Shown one piece after another: positions 35,543 to 43,831 of a stretch of DNA of 64,000 nt. Position 1 is the first letter of the stretch, and each line of letters starts with the position of its first letter. The notes below the pieces were generated by a model, which made no database searches, was not told where the DNA came from, and saw nothing but the letters and a program-made list of their open reading frames with translations. The translations under genes were made by a program, and so were the position numbers. Source of the stretch: an uncultured Dehalococcoidia bacterium (GTDB lineage Bacteria; Chloroflexota; Dehalococcoidia; Lucifugimonadales; Lucifugimonadaceae). The DNA lies in the NCBI GenBank assembly GCA_951812795.1, contig OX638325.1, positions 2,132,277 through 2,196,276 on the forward strand. The letters are read 5' to 3'.

Positions 35543-36747
35543 TAAAAGTGATACGGATTCCAGCCCGCGGGGTTTGTCCTGAATATGGCATCCGCGCGTA
35601 GCGCAGCGTCGGAGCTACGCGCCGATACCTCGACCAACCCGAGACTGGCCAACATCGAGCATTCGACCGCACCGGCGTACATTGCGGCTAATTCAGACTC
35701 GTTCATAACAAGGTCTGGCGGGTCGGAGGTCGGGCGGCAAGTCGCACCTTCGGCGCCGAACTCGACCGTGAGGTTGAGTGGCTGTTTGGTTTCCGCGTCG
35801 ATGATTTGCAGCGTCAATGAGTCCTCAACGGGGTATGTGCGTTGCTCGAGCATGGCGGGAACGTCGAGGAACTTCATCCAGATGGCATCTGTAAGGCGTC
35901 GGCGCAATCTACGCGGCTCAGCCAGCATCCATATCAACGGGTCATCAACGGGACGAACGTGCGCCTTGAGATCGTCGACGAGTTCCAAGTCGAGAAGATA
36001 TCGCCACAACGCGGCATGTGCCGCATCGGTCGCCGCAACTGCTTCAACCACGTGCATCGTGCCCCTAAAATCATCTTCCGGATTCTTTTCGATGGTGTAC
36101 CTCGCATAGGCCTGCGAATCTTCGCCTTCCACGTAGACGACGAAGTATTCGTCCTTGGTGTGGACGGGATGGATCTCGTACTCCCATCTCTTAGGCGTTC
36201 GAGTGATCATCCCAGGGCGAATGACGCGCGCACGGTCGTACGCCTCCGTCATCAACGGAATAGCTTCATTGCGCTGTGGTTCCAAGAAGTGACCTGTCCA
36301 AGACGGGGAGTGCGCGTACGCCGTGTGCCGCATGTCGATCTGCCAGTTGTAGGCAGGCATCGAGCTACCGTATCCGTACCGGCCGTAAAGGTTGCTCTGA
36401 CTCGCCCATAACGTCGTTGCGAGGTCGCCCCGTTCCCTAGCGTCATTGTGAATACGGTTCATGATCTTCCGGTAGATGCCTCGTCGCCGATGGCTGGGCG
36501 AGGTCCCAACGTATCCAACGCCCGCTATCGGCACCTGCGCGCCGCCTGGAAGGGTCATATCGAAAGAATCGACGCCGCCGCACCCGACAATCCTGTCCCC
36601 GTCTACACACGCCAACAACCGATCGATCTCCACCCGGTGTGCACGCATGAAAACCGTGTCGTCTGGCGTCGTGTGGAAGCCTTGACTCGCCCTGACGGCG
36701 ATGCGCCATTTCAGGAACTCATCGTCTCTCACTTGGCGAATTTCCAT
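35542..36747 (-). CDS. Eis-like GNAT N-acetyltransferase (first of tandem pair)
   Basis: About 401 residues, paralogous to the next gene. The acetyl-CoA loop is GTSPSHRRRGIYRKIMNRI, the Tyr motif is NLYGRYGYG, and the C-terminal SCP2-like domain ends in Phe, consistent with the Eis catalytic carboxylate. Start is the ATG at 36747; an open frame reaching 36816 adds residues without similarity. It heads the minus-strand run leading to the enolase gene and is divergent from birA, with a 74-base region between. Tandem paralogues suggest either different substrates or a mixed oligomer (Eis is a hexamer). Confidence 0.87.
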   Translation of the reverse strand: MEIRQVRDDEFLKWRIAVRASQGFHTTPDDTVFMRAHRVEIDRLLACVDGDRIVGCGGVDSFDMTLPGGAQVPIAGVGYVGTSPSHRRRGIYRKIMNRIHNDARERGDLATTLWASQSNLYGRYGYGSSMPAYNWQIDMRHTAYAHSPSWTGHFLEPQRNEAIPLMTEAYDRARVIRPGMITRTPKRWEYEIHPVHTKDEYFVVYVEGEDSQAYARYTIEKNPEDDFRGTMHVVEAVAATDAAHAALWRYLLDLELVDDLKAHVRPVDDPLIWMLAEPRRLRRRLTDAIWMKFLDVPAMLEQRTYPVEDSLTLQIIDAETKQPLNLTVEFGAEGATCRPTSDPPDLVMNESELAAMYAGAVECSMLASLGLVEVSARSSDAALRADAIFRTNPAGWNPYHF

Positions 36748-36821
36748 AAAAACCCGTGGTAGAACTTTGTCTTCGAGGCCGATAGGCCAGACAATCAACG
36801 ATATAACTGCCCTCAACCAAG

Positions 36822-37655
36822 ATGTCTGTCAAGTCAGTCGAATCGTCCGAATTCACTACCTTGGAAAACGAATTCCAAGGTCGCATCGGAACGCGCGTCA
36901 TTCACCTTCGAAACACAACATCGACTATGGACGTGGCGCGTGATTTGGTGGAAGAGACCCACGAATTGAAGACGTTGGACGGGACAGTGATAATCGCGGA
37001 CGAGCAGACGAAGGGGCGAGGTCGATTCGGTCGAAGTTGGGATTCGGGTCACGGTGAAGACATATTGGCGTCCGTTATACTCTGCCCGCGTTTGGCTATC
37101 ACCGGCGAATTGACGACTATGGCCGCGTTGGCGGCCGCGATGACTGTCGACGAATTGACCACACGAAGTTCAGCTATCAAATGGCCGAACGATGTATTGG
37201 TAGATGGCAAAAAGATATGCGGCGTGATTGCGGAGAGCGCCACCACGGGGAGTTCTTTTGTTGGTGTGATCGGGATTGGATTAAACGTGAATCGTATTGC
37301 AGATGACAGAGTCCTCCAAGAGTACGATGCCACCAGCGTTCGTGAGGTCTTACGTCTCGAAACTCAGGTAGATAGGCGGAGTGCGGTACGTGTGTTATTG
37401 GCCAATTTGAACGAACTCTACGACGCATTGGTGCGCGGCGAATCCATCATGCCAGAATGGCGAGATCGGTTGAGCGTTTTGAATTCGTACGTTGAAGTCA
37501 CAATGGCTTCGGAGCGAAACGTTGGAGAGATTGTTTCGGGCATTGCGGAGGATGTCGATGAATTTGGCCGACTGTTGATCCGTGAATCCAGCGGAAATTT
37601 GCGGGCGGTGGCCGCTGGAGAAGTGACGATGAGGGCGGAACAAGTTGGGCAGTGA
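36822..37655 (+). CDS. birA: Biotin-[acetyl-CoA-carboxylase] ligase
   Basis: Attaches biotin to carboxylase carrier domains. The central domain has RNTTSTMDVARDL, the biotinyl-AMP loop GRGRFGRSWDS, IKWPNDVLVDGKKICGVIAE and GIGLNVN. The N-terminal DNA-binding domain of E. coli BirA is absent, so this is a monofunctional ligase (277 residues) that does not act as a repressor. A small C-terminal domain is present. ATG at 36822. It overlaps the start of yggU by 11 bases. Confidence 0.94.
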   Translation: MSVKSVESSEFTTLENEFQGRIGTRVIHLRNTTSTMDVARDLVEETHELKTLDGTVIIADEQTKGRGRFGRSWDSGHGEDILASVILCPRLAITGELTTMAALAAAMTVDELTTRSSAIKWPNDVLVDGKKICGVIAESATTGSSFVGVIGIGLNVNRIADDRVLQEYDATSVREVLRLETQVDRRSAVRVLLANLNELYDALVRGESIMPEWRDRLSVLNSYVEVTMASERNVGEIVSGIAEDVDEFGRLLIRESSGNLRAVAAGEVTMRAEQVGQ

Positions 37656-37917
37656 GCAACGAATCTCAGTGCGCGTTACACCCCGTTCATCGGTCGACGA
37701 GGTCGTTGGGTGGGATGACGGATCGCGGGAACTAATCGTGCGAGTCAAGGCGGCGCCGGTAGACAACGCCGCGAACGAGGCCACCATAAAGGCAATTGCA
37801 AAGGCGTTGAAGGTGCCGAAGTTCAAGGTCCGGATCGTTGCCGGAGCGAAGTCTCGAAACAAGACCATCGCGATTGATGGTGATCCATCCGTTTTAACGC
37901 GATTCAAGCCAGGGTGA
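37645..37917 (+). CDS. YggU/DUF167 family protein
   Basis: About 90 residues of the DUF167 (UPF0235) family: ISVRVTPRSSVDEVVGW, LIVRVKAAPVDNAANEATIKAIAKAL and KVRIVAGAKSRNKTIAI are all typical. Biochemical role is unknown. TTG at 37645 overlaps the birA end; GTG at 37669 is a shorter option. Its 3' end overlaps the 3' end of trmD by 24 bases on the opposite strand, with no room for a separate terminator. Confidence 0.85.
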   Translation: MGSEQRISVRVTPRSSVDEVVGWDDGSRELIVRVKAAPVDNAANEATIKAIAKALKVPKFKVRIVAGAKSRNKTIAIDGDPSVLTRFKPG

Positions 37918-38643
37918 ATTTAAGTCGCCGTCCTCGGGATCCGGTCCCCATCCGCGGATGAGGTCGGGTCTGCGCGCCATGGTCCGCTCTGCGGCAACGC
38001 GTTTTCGATACCGTTCAACCTCTTGGCGATTTCCGTTGAGAAGCACCTCTGGTGCGCGCCGCCCATGAAATTCGGGCGGACGCGTGTAGACGGGACCCTC
38101 CAGCATCCCACCACTCGCGACGGAGAACGACTCGCTGATGGTGGAATCGGCGCTTCCAAGCGCTCCAGGCAAGAGACGGGTAACCGAATCTATGACGGCC
38201 ATCGCTGGTATCTCGCCCCCCGTCATGACGAAGTCGCCGACGCTGATCTCGAGGTCGACGTACTCTTCGATGAAACGCTCGTCTACCCCTTCGTAGTGAC
38301 CGCAAATTAGCGTGATGGCGGCGAAATCCGAAAGGTCGTTGGCGATCTTGTGGTTCATCGAAATGCCCTGCGGCGACATCAGGATCGTCTTGGGTTGGTG
38401 ACCGGTCGGGTATTGATCACTGATGGAGTCGACGGCCTTGGCCAGCGGCGGCGCCATCATCACCATGCCCGGGCCTCCGCCGTAGGGCGGAGCATCAACA
38501 CTTCGATGCTTGTCAGTCGTGAAGTCGCGCGGGTTGACGAAATCGATCTCTATAATCCCGTTCGAAACCGCGCGCCCAATGATGCTTGAAGTGATCGGAC
38601 CATCAAACATCTCGGGGAAAAGCGTTACGACATGGAACTTCAC
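37894..38643 (-). CDS. trmD: tRNA (guanine-N1)-methyltransferase
   Basis: Methylates G37 of tRNAs next to the anticodon, preventing frameshifts. Trefoil-knot SPOUT features are present: VVTLFPEMF, GGGPGMVM, LICGHYEGVDERFIEEYVDLEISVGDFVMTGGE-type sequence, and EGPVYTRPPEF. The 249 residues are normal in length. GTG at 38643 overlaps the mogA stop (GTGA). In most bacteria trmD sits with rplS and rimM; here rplS is 13 kb away. It converges on yggU. Confidence 0.95.
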   Translation of the reverse strand: MKFHVVTLFPEMFDGPITSSIIGRAVSNGIIEIDFVNPRDFTTDKHRSVDAPPYGGGPGMVMMAPPLAKAVDSISDQYPTGHQPKTILMSPQGISMNHKIANDLSDFAAITLICGHYEGVDERFIEEYVDLEISVGDFVMTGGEIPAMAVIDSVTRLLPGALGSADSTISESFSVASGGMLEGPVYTRPPEFHGRRAPEVLLNGNRQEVERYRKRVAAERTMARRPDLIRGWGPDPEDGDLNSPWLESR

Positions 38644-39161
38644 TGGTGACGATGTTGGCTTTGGATCGGATGGTCACCCGCGTGAATATCGCGAATTATT
38701 TCGACGGCGTGTGCGAGAACCGGCAAAACCACCTCCAATGTTTCGATCGCACCTTTGGGATTGCCGGGGAGATTCACGATAAGCGTGCGTTCTGCGACAC
38801 CCGCGACGGCGCGTGAGAGCATCGCCATGGGGGTGATTCGGAGGGATTCGGCTCGCATGGCTTCGGCAAGTCCCGGCACCTCATATTCGACGACGCTCAA
38901 CGTAGCTTCCGGCATCACATCGCGCGGGCCTAGACCGGTGCCACCAGTGGTCAGGATCAGTTCGATATCGGGTTGCGCTGACCACGCGCGAAGTCGTTCG
39001 ATCAGCCTGTCTCGGTCGTCAGGTTCTAGCGACCTTTGGCTCAGTGCGTGGTTGTGTCGAGCCATCAAGTCGACGACCGCGTCACCGCCGATGTCTTGTC
39101 GTTCACCTGCAAATCCAGAATCGCTGCTGGTTAATACTGCGTATTTGATGCTCTTAGCCAT
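38640..39161 (-). CDS. Molybdopterin adenylyltransferase / MogA-MoaB family protein
   Basis: About 173 residues of the MogA/MoaB family, which adenylates molybdopterin before metal insertion. Family blocks are KYAVLTSSDSGFAGERQDIGG, the active-site loop TTGGTGLGPRDVMPEAT, and LIVNLPGNPKGA. The open frame extends upstream to 39416, but the ATG at 39161 fits the family N-terminus. It is followed by trmD with a four-base GTGA overlap. Other molybdenum-cofactor genes are absent, although moeB is at 2 kb. Confidence 0.88.
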   Translation of the reverse strand: MAKSIKYAVLTSSDSGFAGERQDIGGDAVVDLMARHNHALSQRSLEPDDRDRLIERLRAWSAQPDIELILTTGGTGLGPRDVMPEATLSVVEYEVPGLAEAMRAESLRITPMAMLSRAVAGVAERTLIVNLPGNPKGAIETLEVVLPVLAHAVEIIRDIHAGDHPIQSQHRHQ

Positions 39162-39400
39162 TGGGCGGGACGAAGGGGATGTGCCGAGTGTTTTTCCGAT
39201 GATAACGCGTCCTGAACGCGCCACACGATATGGAATCCCGAGAAGGGCGAAACCTAGAATCCGAAGACAATACCCAAAATCTAAGTAGGGCGACGCAATG
39301 GACCAATGTTCGATCTTTGCGGCGACGTTTTGGGCGTAAGCGGCAATAATCGCCACGGCTTGGCTACTTGATTGTGAATGGCCAATTGGCAACGACCGAA

Positions 39401-40354
39401 ATGAGCGCAGACGCATCCGGCACCAACCCGGACTTTCACGAGCCTGTCATGCTTTCTGAGGTATTGGATGCCCTTCGGATCATACCGGGAGGACGCTACT
39501 TAGACGCGACGGTCGGTGAAGGCGGTCACGCACGAGCCATTCTTCAGGCCGCATCTCCAGGTGGTCAGCTGCTCGGCATTGACGCTGATCCCGAAGCCAT
39601 CGCTTCAGCTGAAAAACGCCTGGAGCAGTTCGGTTCCTCCGTTCGATTAGTGAATGAAAACTTCGTTGAGATGCAAGCGGTCGCGACGCGCTACGGATTT
39701 GCGCCTATGCATGGGGTTCTGATGGATCTTGGGGTTTCGTCGCTGCAACTCGATCGCGAGGCGCGCGGGTTTTCGTTCCGTCGTCCAGATCCGCTTGATA
39801 TGCGTTTTTCGAGCGACCGCGAGTTGGATGCTAGCCAGATAGTCAACACCTATCCGGAACGCGAGTTGGGCGATCTGATCTACCGGTATGGCGACGAGCG
39901 CGCTTCTCGCCGGATTGCGTCGGCAATCGTGAGAAACCGACCGATCAAAGACGCGCAGCAACTTGCAGAGATTATTTCGTCGGTAAAGCCGCGCGGGCGT
40001 CGGCACATCCACTCGGCCACTCAAACTTTCCAAGCATTGAGGATCGCAGTAAACGACGAAATGAAGGCGTTGGAGATCGGGTTGGAACAGGCGGTGAATG
40101 TATTGGGAATGGGAGGACTGATGGTGGTGATTTCTTACCATTCAATAGAAGACAGGATAGTTAAAAACTTCATTCGCACCGCCGTATCGGACTGTGTTTG
40201 TGATGCCGATAGCCGCCGCTCTCCCGTATGCACGTGCAATCACGTGCCCACATTGGAGCCGGTTATCAAAGGTGCGTTGATGCCAACGGCATCGGAGGTC
40301 GAAGCGAATCCGCGTAGTCGGAGCGCCAAACTTAGGGTAGCTAGGCGGATCTAA
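39401..40354 (+). CDS. rsmH: 16S rRNA (cytosine-N4) methyltransferase RsmH (MraW)
   Basis: Methylates C1402 of 16S rRNA. S-adenosylmethionine site LDATVGEGGHA, then GVLMDLGVSSLQLDREARGFSFR, FQALRIAVNDEM and VVISYHSIEDRIVKNF are diagnostic. The ATG at 39401 gives about 317 residues; an upstream frame to 39368 overlaps the mogA side. In most bacteria rsmH follows mraZ and starts the division and cell-wall cluster. Here there is no mraZ before it and ftsA follows directly, with no ftsL, pbp or mur genes. Confidence 0.95.
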   Translation: MSADASGTNPDFHEPVMLSEVLDALRIIPGGRYLDATVGEGGHARAILQAASPGGQLLGIDADPEAIASAEKRLEQFGSSVRLVNENFVEMQAVATRYGFAPMHGVLMDLGVSSLQLDREARGFSFRRPDPLDMRFSSDRELDASQIVNTYPERELGDLIYRYGDERASRRIASAIVRNRPIKDAQQLAEIISSVKPRGRRHIHSATQTFQALRIAVNDEMKALEIGLEQAVNVLGMGGLMVVISYHSIEDRIVKNFIRTAVSDCVCDADSRRSPVCTCNHVPTLEPVIKGALMPTASEVEANPRSRSAKLRVARRI

Positions 40355-40400
40355 CAGCAACCGAGCTGCGGCTCGCATGAACGAAGGAGCGTCGGACCAG

Positions 40401-41708
40401 ATGTATAACGAGGACATTCGACTCGCTATCGATGTCGGTAGCAGCAAAGTCTGTAGCGTCGTAATTCGACGGGATAACTACAACGAGCCGGAGATTTTGG
40501 CGATCGACGTGTTGCCCAGCGAATCGATCCACGACGGCGACGTTATGAATCGAAATCAAGCCACGGCGGCCGTCCGAGCATCGGTGAGCGAAGTTTCCGA
40601 CCAATGCTCGCTAAGTTTCACGAAAGCCTACGTTGGTTTTGGCGGCAAACATGTTGGTTCCTATTCAGGGTGGGGCAAAGTCTCAGGTTTTGATTTCGCC
40701 GCGGGAGTGACCGAGGAAGACATCGTCGAGGCAGTACGCCAAGCCGCGTCGCAACGAGTGGAATCAACCGACCATCTTCTTTACGCCACACCTACGGCTT
40801 ACCGGGTCGACGAAGACACTGAATTTCGCAAACCACCTGTTGGAATGCATCCCGATACTTTGGAAGTGCAAGCGCTATTGGTGGTTTCCGATATGGCGCA
40901 CTATCGCACCGTGTTCGACGCCGTTAGCAGCGCTGGCGTGACACCCATCCACGGTGGTTCCACCTTAGTTGCCGAGGCAGAATATCTTCTCAGCGCCTAC
41001 GAGCGTGACGCCGGAGTTGTACTGATCGACATCGGTGGCAGCGATACCGAGATCGCCGTTTATCACCATGGGCAAGCGGTACTCTTCACTTCATTACCTA
41101 TCGGCGGATTCCACTTTACTAACGACATCGCGTACGCATACGAATTGCCGTTCGAAAACGCCGAAGCGGTCAAACTTGCCGCCGGGACGCTTGTGGGAGA
41201 TTCCGTGGGTTTCGACGATGAGATCGAGCCAACTGCACTGACGGGGTCCGAAAGGGTACTGGATGTCGAGCGTTCATTGACCAGAGTGTCGGTTTCAAAC
41301 CTGCTCAAAGAGAGAGCAGATGAAACTATGGCGATGTACAAATCCCGAATCTCTCAAGTGCCCGGGCTGCCGGAAACCGACTTCCTGACGGTCGTATTTA
41401 CTGGGGGCGGTTCCAAGTTAAGCGGAATCACAACCTTCTCGAAATTGGCAATGGGACTGCGGGGCCGTGTTGAGGTGCGCAAGCCCACTGGCATCAAGAG
41501 TCTGCCTGATGACATTAGTGATCCTGCGATGTCTGGTGCGATTTGCGTGGCGATGCGCGCATTGGACCGGATCGATCGCGACAACCACGTCGAACGTAAA
41601 CCGATAACGATCTTGCATTCACCAGCGGCAGAACCTGCAGAGGTACCGGAAAGCGCAAATGCCGCGCCAGGAGTTGGTGCGCGAATACGTTCGTTATTGG
41701 GTCGATAA
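40401..41708 (+). CDS. ftsA: Cell division protein FtsA (actin-like membrane anchor)
   Basis: Actin-fold ATPase that tethers FtsZ to the membrane. Phosphate loops LAIDVGSSKVCSVV and VLIDIGGSDTEIAVY, adenosine-site VVFTGGGSKLSGI. The C-terminal end (GVGARIRSLLGR) is a short amphipathic basic helix like the FtsA membrane-targeting sequence, joined by an Ala/Pro-rich linker. ATG at 40401 lies after AAGGAG (40384-40389, 11-base spacing); ATG at 40377 is eight codons longer but lacks a ribosome site. It lies between rsmH and ftsZ copy 2, though that FtsZ lacks the usual FtsA-binding tail. Confidence 0.9.
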   Translation: MYNEDIRLAIDVGSSKVCSVVIRRDNYNEPEILAIDVLPSESIHDGDVMNRNQATAAVRASVSEVSDQCSLSFTKAYVGFGGKHVGSYSGWGKVSGFDFAAGVTEEDIVEAVRQAASQRVESTDHLLYATPTAYRVDEDTEFRKPPVGMHPDTLEVQALLVVSDMAHYRTVFDAVSSAGVTPIHGGSTLVAEAEYLLSAYERDAGVVLIDIGGSDTEIAVYHHGQAVLFTSLPIGGFHFTNDIAYAYELPFENAEAVKLAAGTLVGDSVGFDDEIEPTALTGSERVLDVERSLTRVSVSNLLKERADETMAMYKSRISQVPGLPETDFLTVVFTGGGSKLSGITTFSKLAMGLRGRVEVRKPTGIKSLPDDISDPAMSGAICVAMRALDRIDRDNHVERKPITILHSPAAEPAEVPESANAAPGVGARIRSLLGR

Positions 41709-41873
41709 ACGCTCCCCAACGGCCGTTAGTACCCGGCTGAGATGCTCCGCGTTGCAACGGTTCACTGGGTGTAAAGTTAGATTGAACGGCACGGGGCATT
41801 TTTGACACGTATCAATTTGTTGGACAAACGCAACGGCTGATGGCTCGCGTGTCAAAGGACGTATCGGTTCAAG

Positions 41874-42983
41874 TTGTCAACATCGTTATCAACGTCGATC
41901 AGACGTAGACGAAACCCCTCGGTCAACATCAAGGTAGTTGGAGTTGGCGGTGGCGGTTCCAACGCGCTCACGCGGATGTACCGAAGTCGTATTCCCAGCG
42001 TCGAGTACATCGCGGCGAATACTGACGCCCAGGCGCTGGCGCACACGGAAGCATCGATGCGCCTGCGGGTTGGCGACCGAATCGCCGGTGGATTGGGTGT
42101 CGGCGGAAATCCCCAGATCGGACGCGAATGTTTTTTGGACAGCCGCGAAGAGATTCGCGAAGTCTTAGCGGGTGCCGACTTGGTTTTTGTTGCCTCCGGC
42201 ATGGGTGGCGGCACCGGGACCGGCGGCGCTCCAGTCGTTGCCAACATCGCTAAGCGAGAACTGGGATGCCTAACCATCGGAGTGGTCACAAAACCGTTTC
42301 CCTTCGAGGGGTACCAGCGTGATAAACAGGCGGCAGAAGGATTGGCTCGTCTCGCTGAGGAAGTCGACACGATGATCGTCATCCCGAACGAGCGACTGTT
42401 GTTGGTATCGGCACCTGACACCTCGGTCGAGGTAGCGTTTCGGATGGCCGACGAGGTATTGCGACAGGGAATCCAGTCGATCACGGAGTTGCTGTTGCTG
42501 CCGGGAGAGATTAATTTGGATTTCGCCGATCTACGGACCGTGATGCGAGACGCTGGGCCAGCGTGGATGGCAATAGGAAAGGGAAACGGAATTGACCGCG
42601 CAGACGCGGCGATTTCGTCGGCGCTACGGTCACCATTGCTCGAAGTCAAGATCGACGGTGCGACCGGAGTCTTGCTAAACATAACGAGTGGCCCAGATCT
42701 GATGATGGCCGAAGTCCGCAAGATATCGGAAACGGTCAAACAACAGGTGCATGCCGACGCCGAGATCATCTTCGGCACGACGCAAGACCTGCGAATGGAA
42801 AACGAGCTCAAAATCACGATCATTGCAACCGGATTCGAAGACATCTCAGACATCGATGCATATGGCGAAAAAATGGTCGAGAGAGCTGAATCCGAAATGC
42901 AATCCCGTAGCAATGCTAACCGGCGAATTTCGGATCGTTCCCTAGAACGCGAGTATCAGCGGTTCACCGAATATCGCCGATAG
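41874..42983 (+). CDS. FtsZ paralogue, copy 2 (without the conserved C-terminal peptide)
   Basis: 369-residue FtsZ-family GTPase. NIKVVGVGGGGSNALTRM and SGMGGGTGTGGAPV form the GTP site and NLDFAD (residues 214-219) the catalytic T7 loop, so GTPase activity is expected. The C-terminus is a charged tail (about residues 330-369) ending in EYQRFTEYRR, with no IPxFLR motif. The TTG at 41874 is the only reasonable start; N-terminal residues are Ser/Arg-rich. It lies 165 bases after ftsA. Compared with copy 1 it differs at many positions, so it is an old paralogue and not a recent duplicate. Confidence 0.92.
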   Translation: MSTSLSTSIRRRRNPSVNIKVVGVGGGGSNALTRMYRSRIPSVEYIAANTDAQALAHTEASMRLRVGDRIAGGLGVGGNPQIGRECFLDSREEIREVLAGADLVFVASGMGGGTGTGGAPVVANIAKRELGCLTIGVVTKPFPFEGYQRDKQAAEGLARLAEEVDTMIVIPNERLLLVSAPDTSVEVAFRMADEVLRQGIQSITELLLLPGEINLDFADLRTVMRDAGPAWMAIGKGNGIDRADAAISSALRSPLLEVKIDGATGVLLNITSGPDLMMAEVRKISETVKQQVHADAEIIFGTTQDLRMENELKITIIATGFEDISDIDAYGEKMVERAESEMQSRSNANRRISDRSLEREYQRFTEYRR

Positions 42984-43146
42984 CGACCTGACGCGCTACG
43001 ATCCACGGCGAAATGCCCGTTCATCGCACGTCTATCTCGTCGCGCGCCGCGGCAGGACCTCGCGGAATCACCCTTGGCCCGATGTTTCAGATTCTTTACA
43101 AATCTCCGAATCGTCGGGAAAAATCGAGCGCATCCATTCGTGATTT

Positions 43147-43183
43147 GTTGTATATTTTGCGCTACTAGCACTAGATATAGTGT
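43147..43183 (+). promoter_or_regulatory. NrdR box, with a weaker second copy two helical turns upstream
   Basis: GCACTAGATATAGTGT (43168-43183) is a near-perfect palindrome matching the NrdR box consensus (ACACwATATATwGTGT form). A weaker half-match, GTTGTATATTTTGCGC, starts at 43147, exactly 21 bases upstream, and NrdR boxes usually occur in phased pairs. They lie 60-96 bases before nrdR, so NrdR probably represses its own gene and nrdJ. Confidence 0.7.
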
Positions 43184-43242
43184 TGACGAATTGGTAAAAC
43201 ACAATGGAGAGGCTTCCGTCGAAGATTTGAAGCGCACCTACG

Positions 43243-43770
43243 ATGCATTGCCCAAATTGCAGACATCCGGACACGAGAGTGATGGAAACTCGGGTTAGGG
43301 ACGAGTCGGTTCGACGGCGTCGCGAATGTAACGATTGCGCATTTCGGTTCACTACACTAGAACGTGTGTACAATTCAAAGCTGATGGTTGAGAAGCGAAA
43401 CGGCAAGTTGGAGCAGTTTTCCGATGCCAAACTCACGCGGAGCATCGAGATCGCTTGCGCCAAGCGCTATTTGCCGGTTGGGGCCATCGAGGAGATTGTG
43501 GACGACATCCATGAAAGAGCCTTTAATAATGGCCGGGAGCGCATCGAATCTGGCGTTATTGGTCAGATGGTGCTCAATCGGCTCGTGTCGCTCGACCACG
43601 TGGCATACATGCGTTTTGCTTCGGTATACAAGGACTTCGACGACATCGATCGTTTCACCGCCGAAGTTAGCAGTCTCGAACAGAGAACATCGCAGGAGTC
43701 TCGACTGCAAGGAGCTCTTTTGCCCAGCCTGACTTCGACCAGCAACGGTGGCCCAGCGCGCCGAAATTGA
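43243..43770 (+). CDS. nrdR: Transcriptional repressor NrdR
   Basis: ATP/dATP-sensing repressor of ribonucleotide reductase genes. N-terminal zinc ribbon with CPNC (starting MHCPNCRHPDTRVMETR) and CNDC, then the ATP-cone domain (VEKRNGKLEQFSDAKL and the following helices, including YMRFASVYKDFDDIDRF). The 175-residue length is slightly long, with a Ser/Thr-rich tail after the ATP cone. It is 61 bases upstream of nrdJ, and both likely share the NrdR-box promoter. Confidence 0.96.
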   Translation: MHCPNCRHPDTRVMETRVRDESVRRRRECNDCAFRFTTLERVYNSKLMVEKRNGKLEQFSDAKLTRSIEIACAKRYLPVGAIEEIVDDIHERAFNNGRERIESGVIGQMVLNRLVSLDHVAYMRFASVYKDFDDIDRFTAEVSSLEQRTSQESRLQGALLPSLTSTSNGGPARRN

Positions 43771-43831
43771 ACGTATTTGACGAGAACTTTTGAACTACTA
43801 GGATGACTGACGAAACGTGACCGAATGGTGA

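Noticed and set aside
42984-43146. Cobalamin riboswitch ahead of the B12-dependent reductase operon
   Set aside because: No B12-box-like sequence or long structured leader is recognisable; regulation is better explained by the NrdR box.
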